Shown: piece by piece, positions 6,715-14,777 of the stretch
How positions within the stretch are numbered: the stretch's first letter is position 1
How the letters are laid out: every line of letters begins with the position of its first letter
DNA from: Hydrogenophaga sp.
GTDB lineage: Bacteria > Pseudomonadota > Gammaproteobacteria > Burkholderiales > Burkholderiaceae_C
Assembly (NCBI GenBank): GCA_011390855.1
Contig: JAABRN010000502.1
Location: forward strand, 1-14,988
Length of the DNA: 14,988 nucleotides
Reading direction: 5' to 3'
Program-made: the position numbers and the translations under genes
The notes under the pieces: generated by a model
Database searches by the model: none
Seen by the model: the letters and a program-made list of their open reading frames with translations, nothing else
What the model was told of the DNA's origin: nothing

Positions 6715-7884
6715 ATGTCATCCTCCACCTCTCGCCCTGCCTCCCAGCGCCGCTTCGACGTGACCATTCGCGGGGGCGGTGTGGTCGGGAAGGCACTGGC
6801 GCTGTTGTTGGCGCGCGACCGCCTGAAAGTGGCATTGGTGGAGCCGGCTGCGCCTGAGGGTCAACCACCACGAACCGACGTCAGGGCATATGCCCTCAAC
6901 GCCGCTTCTCGTGAACTGCTGCGATCGGTGCGTGCCTGGCCCCAATCCGGGGCGGCTGTGGGCGAATCGCCCGCCACTGTCACCCCCGTGACCGCCATGC
7001 ACGTGTGGGGCGACCAGGGAGGTGCGGTGCATTTCGAGGCCCACGAACAGGATCTGGACGCGCTCACCTGGATCGTGGACGTGCCAGCACTGGAGCTCAG
7101 GCTGACCGATGCGGTCAGCTTCCAGGCCAGTATCGAACGCTTCCATGAAGCCCCACCAGCCGCGCTGACCGTGATCTGCGAAGGCAAACGCAGCCAGACA
7201 CGCGAAGAGCTTGGACTGGATTTCACAGTGCGCCCCTATCCTCACAAAGCAGTGGCCGCCCGGCTGCGCTGTGAGCGGCCACACGGCGGTGTGGCACGCC
7301 AGTGGTTTCAGGACGGGGAAATCATGGCCCTGTTGCCGCTGGAAGGTGCTCAGGGGAACTCCGTGGCGCTCGTGTGGTCTGTTCCATCGCAGCAGGCGGA
7401 AGCCTGGCTGGCCCAAGGCGGGAAAGACCTGGCCCAGTCTGTGCAGGCGCGCTGTGGTGAAGCGTTGGGGCAAATGACACTGGAGGGACCCCCACAGGCC
7501 TGGTCGCTGGAGCTTTCGAAGGCGCGGCGCTGGATTACCCGCACACCTCTTGGTGGTGTGGCGCTTGCAGGAGATGCCGCCCACGCCATGCATCCGCTGG
7601 CCGGCCAGGGACTCAATGTGGGCCTGGCCGATGTGGCGGAACTGGCCAGGGTGCTGCACGGGCGTGAATACTGGCGTGAGCTGGGCGATCTGAAGCTCCT
7701 GCGGCGTTATGAAAGGGCCAGGGCCGCCGATGTGGGTGCCATGGGCTGGGTGACAGACAACCTGTTTACCCTGTTTGCCCACAACGACAGCCGTGTTCAA
7801 GCCTTGCGCAACTGGGGCATGAAAGGGTTCGAGCGCAGTGGTGCGCTCAAGCACTGGATAGCCCGCCAAGCCGCCGGGCTGTGA
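6715..7884 (+). CDS. FAD-dependent UbiH/UbiF/VisC/COQ6 family hydroxylase
   Basis: A 389-residue flavoprotein monooxygenase. The dinucleotide-binding loop is RGGGVVGKALALLLARD at 19-35 (GxGxxG at 20-25). The middle motif, usually a DG pair in GADGxxS, is VICEGKRS at 153-160, with glutamate in place of aspartate. The FAD ribityl motif GGVALAGDAAHAMHPLAGQG is at 280-299 (GD at 286-287), followed by LNVGLADVAEL, typical of ubiquinone-ring hydroxylases. Members add a hydroxyl group to the ubiquinone precursor ring at the inner membrane; which position this one modifies cannot be told. ATG 6715 is chosen because the family match begins shortly after; an in-frame ATG at 6706 is possible, but that start overlaps the -10-like box. 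dsbC follows after 50 bases, then DUF3429 and M61 genes on the same strand. Confidence 0.88.
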   Translation: MSSSTSRPASQRRFDVTIRGGGVVGKALALLLARDRLKVALVEPAAPEGQPPRTDVRAYALNAASRELLRSVRAWPQSGAAVGESPATVTPVTAMHVWGDQGGAVHFEAHEQDLDALTWIVDVPALELRLTDAVSFQASIERFHEAPPAALTVICEGKRSQTREELGLDFTVRPYPHKAVAARLRCERPHGGVARQWFQDGEIMALLPLEGAQGNSVALVWSVPSQQAEAWLAQGGKDLAQSVQARCGEALGQMTLEGPPQAWSLELSKARRWITRTPLGGVALAGDAAHAMHPLAGQGLNVGLADVAELARVLHGREYWRELGDLKLLRRYERARAADVGAMGWVTDNLFTLFAHNDSRVQALRNWGMKGFERSGALKHWIARQAAGL

Positions 7885-7934
7885 GACTCAACCGGTTTTT
7901 TGAATTTCTCTGGAACCCGGCAACGGGCGCGAAC

Positions 7935-8648
7935 ATGACCCCCTTCAAGACACTTCTCGTGACCGTTCTGGCGGCGTTTTCCCTCGGCGCGCTGGCGCAG
8001 GAAGCCACCATTCGCAAAAATCTCAGCGAACGCCTGCCCAACCTTCCCAAGATCGATGAGATCAGCAAGACGCCCATGAACGGGCTTTTCGAGGTGAGGG
8101 TCAATGAAAGCGAAATCTTCTACACCGACGCCCAAGGCAACTTCCTCATCCAGGGCGCGCTGATTGACACCCAGGCGCGGGTCGACCTGACTGCTCAGCG
8201 CATGGAGCGCCTGACATCCATCAATTTCAAGGACCTGCCACTCAAGGACGCGTTCACGATCGTTCGCGGCAATGGCAAACGCCAGATGGCGGTGTTCGAA
8301 GACCCGAACTGCAGCTTCTGCAAACGCTTTGAGCGCGATCTGCTCACCATCGACAACGTGACCGTGCACGTGTTTCTCTATCCCATTCTGGGTCAGGACT
8401 CGGCTGACAAGTCTCGCAACATCTGGTGCGCGAAGGACAAGGGCAAGGTTTTTCTGGACTGGATGGTGCGCAACGTGACACCGGCAAACGCCACCTGTGA
8501 CGCTTCCGCGCTTGAGCGCAATGTCGAATTCGGCCGCAAGTACCGCATCACCGGTACGCCCGCCAGTTTCTTTGTGGACGGCAGCCGGGTACCGGGTGCG
8601 GTCGGTGCAGAACGCATCGAGCAGGCTTTGTCCACTGCCAAACCCTGA
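7935..8648 (+). CDS. dsbC: Periplasmic thiol:disulfide isomerase DsbC
   Basis: A 237-residue secreted protein. Signal peptide MTPFKTLLVTVLAAFSLGALAQ with likely cleavage after ALA at 19-21. The N-terminal dimerisation domain is followed by a thioredoxin fold with active site CSFC at 126-129 (FEDPNCSFCKRFE) and cis-proline loop GTPASFF at 207-213 (P209). A second cysteine pair (C165, C188) matches the structural disulfide of DsbC. DsbC shuffles wrong disulfides in the periplasm and is kept reduced by DsbD. The CxxC dipeptide is SF, whereas GY is usual, which may shift the redox potential. The frame is open upstream from a GTG at 7881, but ATG 7935 directly begins the signal peptide. It lies within the UbiH-like - dsbC - DUF3429 - M61 run. 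Confidence 0.93.
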   Translation: MTPFKTLLVTVLAAFSLGALAQEATIRKNLSERLPNLPKIDEISKTPMNGLFEVRVNESEIFYTDAQGNFLIQGALIDTQARVDLTAQRMERLTSINFKDLPLKDAFTIVRGNGKRQMAVFEDPNCSFCKRFERDLLTIDNVTVHVFLYPILGQDSADKSRNIWCAKDKGKVFLDWMVRNVTPANATCDASALERNVEFGRKYRITGTPASFFVDGSRVPGAVGAERIEQALSTAKP

Positions 8649-8684
8649 CCCCTCCCCTCCAGTCCTCACTCAGTCATCGCGCCC

Positions 8685-9146
8685 ATGGCAGCATCCCAGG
8701 GAAAGCCCGACGCACTCCCAGACACCCGCTGGGTGCGTGCGCTAGGGCTTGCAGGGCTGATTCCGTTCGTTCTTCTGGCCGCCCTGCTGTGGCTGGTGGA
8801 TGCGGAGCTTCAGGCCTGGGTCGCGCTCGCGCTGGCAGCGTACGCGGCGCTGATCGCTTCATTCCTGGGCGGCGTGCACTGGGGCATCGGGTGGATTGCC
8901 TCCGACAGCCAGCTGGCAAGGCCCGGACATTTCATCTGGGGCGTCACGCCTTCGCTGCTGGCTTGGCCAGGTATGTTGATGCCGCCGTTCGCAGGCCTGG
9001 CCTGGCTGGGCCTGTTGCTGGTGCTGTGCTACTTTGTCGATCGTCGTCTTTACCCTCGCGCCGGCCTTGAACGCTGGCTCGGAATGCGCCTGCAACTCAC
9101 GATCGTCGCATCGTTGAGCTGCTTCATGGGCGCCAGTGCACTCTGA
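8685..9146 (+). CDS. DUF3429 family membrane protein
   Basis: A 153-residue protein with about five membrane segments (near residues 19-38, 42-61, 82-102, 102-116 and 134-150). Motifs typical of DUF3429 are visible: WVRALGLAGLIPFVLLA near the start, AALIASFLGGVHWGIGW at about 53-69, WGVTPSLLAWPGMLMPP, a conserved VDRRLYP after the fourth segment, and RLQLTIVASLSC at the end. The family has no established function; some members occur fused or next to genes of ubiquinone or disulfide metabolism, but no role can be assigned here. It starts 36 bases after dsbC and ends 9 bases before the M61 gene, so the four genes probably form one transcript. Confidence 0.85.
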   Translation: MAASQGKPDALPDTRWVRALGLAGLIPFVLLAALLWLVDAELQAWVALALAAYAALIASFLGGVHWGIGWIASDSQLARPGHFIWGVTPSLLAWPGMLMPPFAGLAWLGLLLVLCYFVDRRLYPRAGLERWLGMRLQLTIVASLSCFMGASAL

Positions 9147-9155
9147 TCCCTTGCA

Positions 9156-11048
9156 ATGACTCTCAAAAAAAGCGCATCTGCCACCGCCACCCGCAAAAAC
9201 AGGGGCGGGCCAGAGGCGCCTGCGCTGAGCTATCGCGTCGCTGTGCTCAATGCCCATGCGCACCTGTTCGCCATCACGCTGACCATCGATCAGCCTGCGC
9301 CGCGTCAGCGCGTGGGTCTGCCGGTGTGGATACCCGGCAGTTACCTGGTGCGCGAGTTTTCACAGCACCTGCAGCACCTGCAGGCCATCCAGGGTGGCGA
9401 GCCAGTGGCGGTACGGCAGATTGACAAGAACCAGTGGGAAATCGCTGCTGTGCCTGGCCAGCCGCTGGAACTGCACTACGAGGTGTACGCCTTCGACGCT
9501 TCGGTGCGCACCGCTTACCTGGATGCCACCCGTGGCTTTTTCAACGCCACCAGTCTGTGCCTGCGTGTGGCCGGGCAGGAAGATCAAGCTCATGCGCTGG
9601 TGGTTGAGCCCGGTGCGTTCACCACAGGCTGGCAGGTCGCCACAGGATTGCCAGCCATGGAGGTGGACGCAGCTGGCTTCGGCCGGTACCAGGCCGCACA
9701 GTACGATGAGCTGGCCGACTGCCCCTTCGAGATGGGCCATTTCTGGAGCGGCGAGTTTGTCGCCCGTGGCGTGCCGCACCGTTTTGTGGTCAGCGGTGCC
9801 GGTGCCTGGGTGGACTTTGACCGGCTGCTGGCCGACACCCAGCGCATCTGCGAAACCCAGATCGATTTCTGGCATGGCGAGAAGGCGCCACCACCATTCC
9901 CGAACTACCTGTTCATGCTGTACGCCAGCGCAGACGGTTACGGCGGACTGGAGCACCGCAATTCCACGGCATTGATCTGTGAACGCGGCGATCTGCCCAG
10001 GGTCACCGAGCCCGCACACTCCCCCACTGCGCGGGTCGCTTCCCCCAAAGGCGAAACGCCTTCTCTCGCAGGCAAACCCGCGCCGCTGAAAGCCACCGAC
10101 GGCTACACCACGCTGCTGGGATTGATCAGCCACGAGTACTTTCACACCTGGAACGTCAAACGCCTGCGTCCGGCCGAATTCAAGCGCTACGACTACAGCG
10201 GTGAAAACTACACCGAACTGCTGTGGTTCTTCGAAGGCTTCACCAGCTACTACGACGACCTGCTGCTGCGCCGCGCGGGGCTGATCGACGACGCGGCCTA
10301 CCTGCTGTTGATCGCCAAGACCATCAACCAGGTGCATCAGACACCAGGGCGCCATGTGCAAAGCGTGGCGCAGGCCAGTTTCGACGCCTGGGTGAAGTAC
10401 TACCGCATGGGCGAAAACACCCCCAACGCCACGGTCAGCTACTACACCAAGGGCTCACTGGTTGCCCTGTGCCTGGACCTCACCCTGCGCAGCGAGGGGC
10501 ACAGCCACCTTGACGCCGTGATGCGTGAACTCTGGCAGCGTAGCGAGGGCGGCCCGATCCGCGAAGCCGATATTGCACGCGCGCTCAAGCGGCTGGGCAA
10601 ACGCAGTTTTGAGCGGGAACTGCGCGACTGGGTGCATGGCACCTCCGATCTGCCGGTGGTCGCTTTGCTGGAGGCCATGGGCGCCAAGCTCAAAGAGGAA
10701 AAAGCGCCGCTGGCCCAGAAGCTGGGCTTGCGTGTGATTGAGAAAGAAGGCATCGCTTTGAAAACGGTGCTCCGCGGAGGGGCTGCTGAAGCGGCCGGCA
10801 TGGCCGCTGGCGACGAGTGGCTTGGCGTGGAATTCGCCCCCGCCAGACGCGGGCAGGCTGCCGAGGCCTGGCGGGTCCACAAGCTCGACGAAGTGGCCTG
10901 GCTCAGGGGCCAACGGGAGCAACTCACCGCACTCATTGCGCGCGACAGGCGAATGCTGCGCTGCAAGCTCACCTGGCCAGCAGACACCCCTACCGTGCGA
11001 CTGCAGGTGGGCGATGCGGCCAAGCTGAAGCCGTGGTTGTTGGGTTGA
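9156..11048 (+). CDS. M61 family metallopeptidase with PDZ domain
   Basis: A 630-residue protein of the M61 (glycyl aminopeptidase) family. The N-terminal domain (about 24-190) carries VWIPGSYLVREFSQHL at 58-73, a family hallmark. The catalytic domain contains YGGLEHRNST, then the zinc motif HEYFH at 326-330 and the third ligand probably E360 in WFFEGFTSYYDDL. A PDZ-like region follows at about 520-605 (KTVLRGGAAEAAGMAAGDEW). No signal peptide is visible, so it is probably cytoplasmic. Natural substrates are not well defined for most members. Residues 286-312, between ALICERGDLPRV and DGYTTLLGLISHEYFH, are an extra stretch rich in P, A, S and K encoded by a palindromic repeat. The insertion keeps the frame and may form an exposed loop close to the active site. 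It is the last gene of the plus-strand run. Confidence 0.93.
   Translation: MTLKKSASATATRKNRGGPEAPALSYRVAVLNAHAHLFAITLTIDQPAPRQRVGLPVWIPGSYLVREFSQHLQHLQAIQGGEPVAVRQIDKNQWEIAAVPGQPLELHYEVYAFDASVRTAYLDATRGFFNATSLCLRVAGQEDQAHALVVEPGAFTTGWQVATGLPAMEVDAAGFGRYQAAQYDELADCPFEMGHFWSGEFVARGVPHRFVVSGAGAWVDFDRLLADTQRICETQIDFWHGEKAPPPFPNYLFMLYASADGYGGLEHRNSTALICERGDLPRVTEPAHSPTARVASPKGETPSLAGKPAPLKATDGYTTLLGLISHEYFHTWNVKRLRPAEFKRYDYSGENYTELLWFFEGFTSYYDDLLLRRAGLIDDAAYLLLIAKTINQVHQTPGRHVQSVAQASFDAWVKYYRMGENTPNATVSYYTKGSLVALCLDLTLRSEGHSHLDAVMRELWQRSEGGPIREADIARALKRLGKRSFERELRDWVHGTSDLPVVALLEAMGAKLKEEKAPLAQKLGLRVIEKEGIALKTVLRGGAAEAAGMAAGDEWLGVEFAPARRGQAAEAWRVHKLDEVAWLRGQREQLTALIARDRRMLRCKLTWPADTPTVRLQVGDAAKLKPWLLG
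10011..10091. repeat. Palindromic element inserted in the M61 gene
   Basis: About 80 bases with nested inverted repeats: outer arms GCGCGGGT (10029-10036) and ACCCGCGC (10076-10083), inner arms AAGGCG (10048-10053) and CGCCTT (10057-10062) around an AAA loop. The C-rich left part (CACTCCCCCACTGCGCGGGT) resembles the two repeat units at 11049-11134. It adds about 27 codons without breaking the frame. The edges are approximate because they are judged from loss of M61 similarity. Confidence 0.62.
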
Positions 11049-11134
11049 ACACCCTCACAGCGCTTCGCGCTACCCCCTCAAGTGCGCGGTAATGAAACAC
11101 CCCCGCGCCGCTTCGCGTCACACCTCAAGGGGGC
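11049..11134. repeat. Two tandem copies of a C-rich hairpin repeat
   Basis: Two related units: 11049-11089 (ACACCCTCACAGCGCTTCGC onward) and 11096-11134 (AACACCCCCGCGCCGCTTCG onward), each of the form ACACCC-C-rich, a GC arm around a TTC loop, then CACCCCCTCAAG or CACACCTCAAGGGGGCG. The first has a perfect AGCGC-TTC-GCGCT hairpin at 11059-11071. Repeats of this type are common between genes in Comamonadaceae. They start directly after the M61 stop and may help end transcription or protect the mRNA end. Confidence 0.6.
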
Positions 11135-11141
11135 GATTGCA

Positions 11142-11165
11142 GTCGTCCGGCAAAGCCGGCCCGAC
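11142..11165. repeat. Strong hairpin between convergent genes
   Basis: GTCG-T-CCGGC-AAA-GCCGG-CC-CGAC folds into a 5 bp GC stem with an AAA loop, extended by four more pairs across a small internal loop. A second inverted repeat, GAGCC (11179-11183) with GGCTC (11198-11202), follows. No T-run follows on either strand, so this is more like a REP-type structure than a classic terminator, although it sits where both the M61 gene and the convergent outer-membrane gene must end transcription. Confidence 0.5.
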
Positions 11166-11222
11166 GGTATCTCCGGATGAGCCACTTCGCTCCGGACAGG
11201 CTCGTGAACACCCCGCCGAGCC

Positions 11223-11765
11223 TCAGAACTTCAGGCCCACGCTGAACGTGTAGCCGTCGATCTTCACGCCGCTCTTGTCGAGGTAGCTCATGTAGTCGAG
11301 GCTGAGGGTGAGGCTGTCAGTGGGCAACAGACGCAGGCCGCCGCCATATGAAAAGCCGCTGTCGCTCCCTGTGCCCAGACCTTCAAAGCGCACCCTTGTC
11401 TCTGCCACGCCAGCCCGTCCAAAAAGCTCCACTGGGCCCAGGTTCAGGCGCGACGCGAGGTACACCCCCAGAAATTCGTCCACCTTGACCCGGGAGTCGA
11501 TCGCCACGTTGCCGCGCAGGCGGTCATCTCGCACACCTGTACCAATCATGCCCTCCACCCCCAGGCCTGCAAACGGGGAAACGCCGATCATGGCGCGGGC
11601 CATTGCAGGTTCCGATTTGACCGACACACCGAGCACCGGCACCGACACGCTCGCAGACAGCGCGGAATAGCCGAGCTCGCCATACACCGACTGGGCCTGC
11701 GCGAGAGGGGCTGCGACCAGGCCAGCGAGGCCGGTGGCGATCGCGAGGTGACGCAACTTTTTCAT
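11223..11765 (-). CDS. Outer-membrane beta-barrel protein, small
   Basis: A 180-residue protein with signal peptide MKKLRHLAIATGLAGLVAAP and an AQA cleavage site at about residue 24. The mature part is made of alternating short amphipathic strands (GELGYSALSASVSVP, PFAGLGVEGMIGTGV, VYLASRLNLGPVELFGRAGV, GFSYGGGLRLLPTDSLTLSLDYM) and ends with FSVGLKF, the aromatic C-terminal signature recognised by the BAM complex. This suggests an eight-stranded barrel of the OmpA-barrel/opacity type. Function is not evident; it could be a structural or adhesive surface protein. The start at 11765 is fixed by AGGAAGGA placed 5-12 bases upstream; the frame continues to 11903 but that part is not protein-like. 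Convergent with the M61 gene and separated from it by repeats. Confidence 0.85.
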   Translation of the reverse strand: MKKLRHLAIATGLAGLVAAPLAQAQSVYGELGYSALSASVSVPVLGVSVKSEPAMARAMIGVSPFAGLGVEGMIGTGVRDDRLRGNVAIDSRVKVDEFLGVYLASRLNLGPVELFGRAGVAETRVRFEGLGTGSDSGFSYGGGLRLLPTDSLTLSLDYMSYLDKSGVKIDGYTFSVGLKF

Positions 11766-11796
11766 GAGAATCCTTCCTGAATTGAATGAAGGCTGC

Positions 11797-11802
11797 ATTC
11801 TA
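11797..11802 (-). promoter_or_regulatory. Possible -10 box of the outer-membrane protein gene
   Basis: The minus strand reads TAGAAT about 32 bases before the ATG at 11765, with a TTGCTT 19 bases further upstream as a poorly spaced -35 candidate. The remainder of the 200-base gap 11766-11965, up to the paaK stop, shows no clear terminator or other gene. Confidence 0.25.
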
Positions 11803-11965
11803 GAAAGGTAGCGGGTCCGGAAAGCAAACCAGGGAATTTGCACCCGGCAGCACCCAAGGCAGGATTTGTTGCTGGAAGGTTGCCGACGCAGGCCTGCTCT
11901 CACACACCGGCGCCCACCGACGGCGACTTGCAGTGCTTGCCAGAACGGGGCAGTGCGCGACTGTC

Positions 11966-13261
<1,296 letters not shown>

Positions 13262-13276
13262 CTCAACAATCCTCTT

Positions 13277-13420
13277 TCAATGGGGCCTCCGTGCGCGACA
13301 AAGGCGAGTCAAGCAAACGCTGTGGCGGCGCCCCTCGGCAGGCTCAGAACGGGCCACAGGCTTTGTCCCTTGGATGGGGAACACGGTCACGCGCAGCGAG
13401 CGAACGACGGGGGTGGTCAT
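13277..13420. repeat. paaI-paaK gap with REP-like sequence
   Basis: The 155-base gap contains a stretch at 13329-13355 (GCCCCTCGGCAGGCTCAGAA followed by CGGGCC) that resembles the CCCTTCGACAGGCTCAG-type intergenic repeat found in many Proteobacteria, and a GC-rich piece at 13390-13412. A minus-strand frame of 47 codons (13277-13420) begins in an ATGA overlap with the paaI stop, but its product is arginine-rich, resembles no known domain and seems to be the translated repeat. Confidence 0.4.
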
Positions 13421-13854
13421 GCTTCAGGAAACACCTGGCCGGGTATCTGGGCGCTCTTTCCCCGGAACATGGCCACCACTTCACTTTTCTGGTTGGTCAC
13501 TTTCATGTCGTAAATGCCGTGTCGACCCTGAAGCGCCTGTTCCTGCCCCTCGCAGGTGAGCACATCGCCTTCGTGACTGGGCTTGAGGAATTCGATGCTG
13601 CAACCCGCCGCCACGGCGTTTTTGTTGTAGCTGTTGCAGGCATAGGCAAAGGTGGTGTCGGCCAGTGTAAAAATGAAGCCGCCGTGGCAGATCTGGTGGC
13701 CGTTGAGGTGCATCGGCTTGACCACCATTCGCAGCACAGCTTGGCCGGGCGCCACACTCACCAGCTCGATGCCCATGGTCTCGCGGGCTGCCACGTCCAC
13801 CGCGAACATCGACTCGCCCACTTTTTGCGCGCGTTCCTGAGGCGTCATGTTCAT
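13417..13854 (-). CDS. paaI: Hydroxyphenylacetyl-CoA thioesterase PaaI
   Basis: A 145-residue hotdog-fold thioesterase. The family motif NGHQICHGGFIFTLADTTFAYACN at 51-74 is present, with D66 at the catalytic acid position and the HGG turn that binds the thioester carbonyl. PaaI hydrolyses ring-hydroxylated phenylacetyl-CoA and dead-end intermediates, freeing trapped CoA when the pathway stalls. The start could be ATG 13854, which overlaps the paaG stop as ATGA, or ATG 13848 two codons later, which has AAGGGAG at a better distance (about seven bases). The overlap points to translational coupling with paaG. It lies between paaG and paaK. Confidence 0.95.
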   Translation of the reverse strand: MNMTPQERAQKVGESMFAVDVAARETMGIELVSVAPGQAVLRMVVKPMHLNGHQICHGGFIFTLADTTFAYACNSYNKNAVAAGCSIEFLKPSHEGDVLTCEGQEQALQGRHGIYDMKVTNQKSEVVAMFRGKSAQIPGQVFPEA

Positions 13855-14657
13855 TCTCCCTTGAACTGTGGCGCGCGCTTCTGGCGGAACGCCATCACAC
13901 CCTCAATGTAATCATGCGTTTTGCCCAGCGCCGACTGCGTGTCACGCTCCACATCCAGCTGTTCGCTGAAACTGCGTGTGCCCGCCTCGCGCAGCAGCGC
14001 CCTGGTGGCCACCAGAGCCTTGGTTGGCATGGCGGCGAGCTTGTCAGCCAAGGCAAGGGCTGCGGCCAAGGGATCGTCGGCCACATCCCAGATCATTCCC
14101 CACTCCTTGGCCTGCTGTGCCGGCAGCTTGTCACCGGTCATGGCCAGCGCCATTGCGCGGGCCATGCCAAGGCGCTCGACCAGCAGCCAGCTGCCCCCCG
14201 CGTCGGGGATCAGCCCGATCTTGCTGAAGGCCTGAATGAAGCTGGCCGAAGGTGCGGCAATCGCCATGTCGCAGCACATCGCCAGCGAAGCGCCAGCGCC
14301 AGCCGCGACGCCATTGACCGCGGCGATGCTGGGCATGCGCAGGTTCTGGAACCGCCTTGCGGTGGGGTTGAAGGCTTGTTCGATCACGGGTCCAGGGTCG
14401 GCCCGCTGCACCAGATCGGGCCCGGGCTCAAAGTCGAACTCGGCCAGATCAGCACCAGCACAGAAACCGCGTCCTGCCCCCGTGACCACCAGCGCACGGA
14501 TGGCGGAGTTGCCTTCGGCTCGGTCGAGTGCGTCCCAGAGGTCGCGATGCATGCCACGCGTGAAGCTGTTGAGCGCATCGGGGCGGTTGAGCGTGACCAG
14601 GGCCACTGCGCCACGTTCCTCAAACAGAATGGAACTGGCCGTTGACGGGGCATTCAT
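13851..14657 (-). CDS. paaG: 2-(1,2-epoxy-1,2-dihydrophenyl)acetyl-CoA isomerase PaaG
   Basis: A 268-residue crotonase-fold enzyme that converts the ring 1,2-epoxide of phenylacetyl-CoA to the seven-membered oxepin-CoA and also acts as a double-bond isomerase in later beta-oxidation. Visible: VALVTLNRPDALNSF at 18-32, the oxyanion-hole segments GRGFCAGADLAEF at 62-74 and NGVAAGAGASLAM at 115-127, and GLIPDAGGSWLLVERLG at 148-164 with D152 at the position of the catalytic aspartate of E. coli PaaG. ATG 14657 is chosen because GAGGAGA lies about ten bases upstream and the family match begins just after; an upstream in-frame ATG at 14717 lies in the promoter region. It is first in paaG-paaI-paaK and divergent from a second crotonase gene. 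Confidence 0.93.
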   Translation of the reverse strand: MNAPSTASSILFEERGAVALVTLNRPDALNSFTRGMHRDLWDALDRAEGNSAIRALVVTGAGRGFCAGADLAEFDFEPGPDLVQRADPGPVIEQAFNPTARRFQNLRMPSIAAVNGVAAGAGASLAMCCDMAIAAPSASFIQAFSKIGLIPDAGGSWLLVERLGMARAMALAMTGDKLPAQQAKEWGMIWDVADDPLAAALALADKLAAMPTKALVATRALLREAGTRSFSEQLDVERDTQSALGKTHDYIEGVMAFRQKRAPQFKGE

Positions 14658-14722
14658 GTGATCTTGTCTCCTCGGATGCAGGTGCATGGCAGCCTGTCGG
14701 TTGATGCTGCATGCCAATTTAC

Positions 14723-14750
14723 CATTAACCGACCCATCGGTCGGTTAATG
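14723..14750. promoter_or_regulatory. Perfect palindrome, candidate TetR-type (PaaR) operator
   Basis: Arms CATTAACCGACC (14723-14734) and GGTCGGTTAATG (14739-14750) are exact inverted copies, 12 bases each, separated by CATC. It lies between divergent paaG and the crotonase gene. TetR-family repressors such as PaaR control paa genes in Burkholderia and relatives through inverted repeats of this kind. The regulator gene is not in the window, so its identity is inferred. Confidence 0.7.
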
Positions 14751-14777
14751 TTTTCCCTTGGTGAGGGCCGCTATAGT
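14749..14777 (+). promoter_or_regulatory. Possible promoter of the divergent crotonase gene
   Basis: A TATAGT (14772-14777) matches the -10 consensus well; the best 17-base-spaced -35 is TGTTTT (14749-14754), which is weak. If used, the operator palindrome would touch the -35 region and the second palindrome would fall just downstream of the start point. Confidence 0.28.

Noticed and set aside
6718..7869. Minus-strand open frame of 383 codons opposite the UbiH-like gene
   Set aside because: Antisense shadow; the plus strand carries the full FAD motifs.
7797..8669. Minus-strand open frame of 290 codons opposite dsbC
   Set aside because: Antisense shadow of dsbC, which has a signal peptide, CxxC and cis-Pro loop on the plus strand.
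13277..13420. 47-codon minus-strand frame between paaI and paaK starting in an ATGA overlap
   Set aside because: The product is arginine-rich without hydrophobic or domain character and coincides with REP-like sequence; coupling by ATGA alone is not enough to call a gene.
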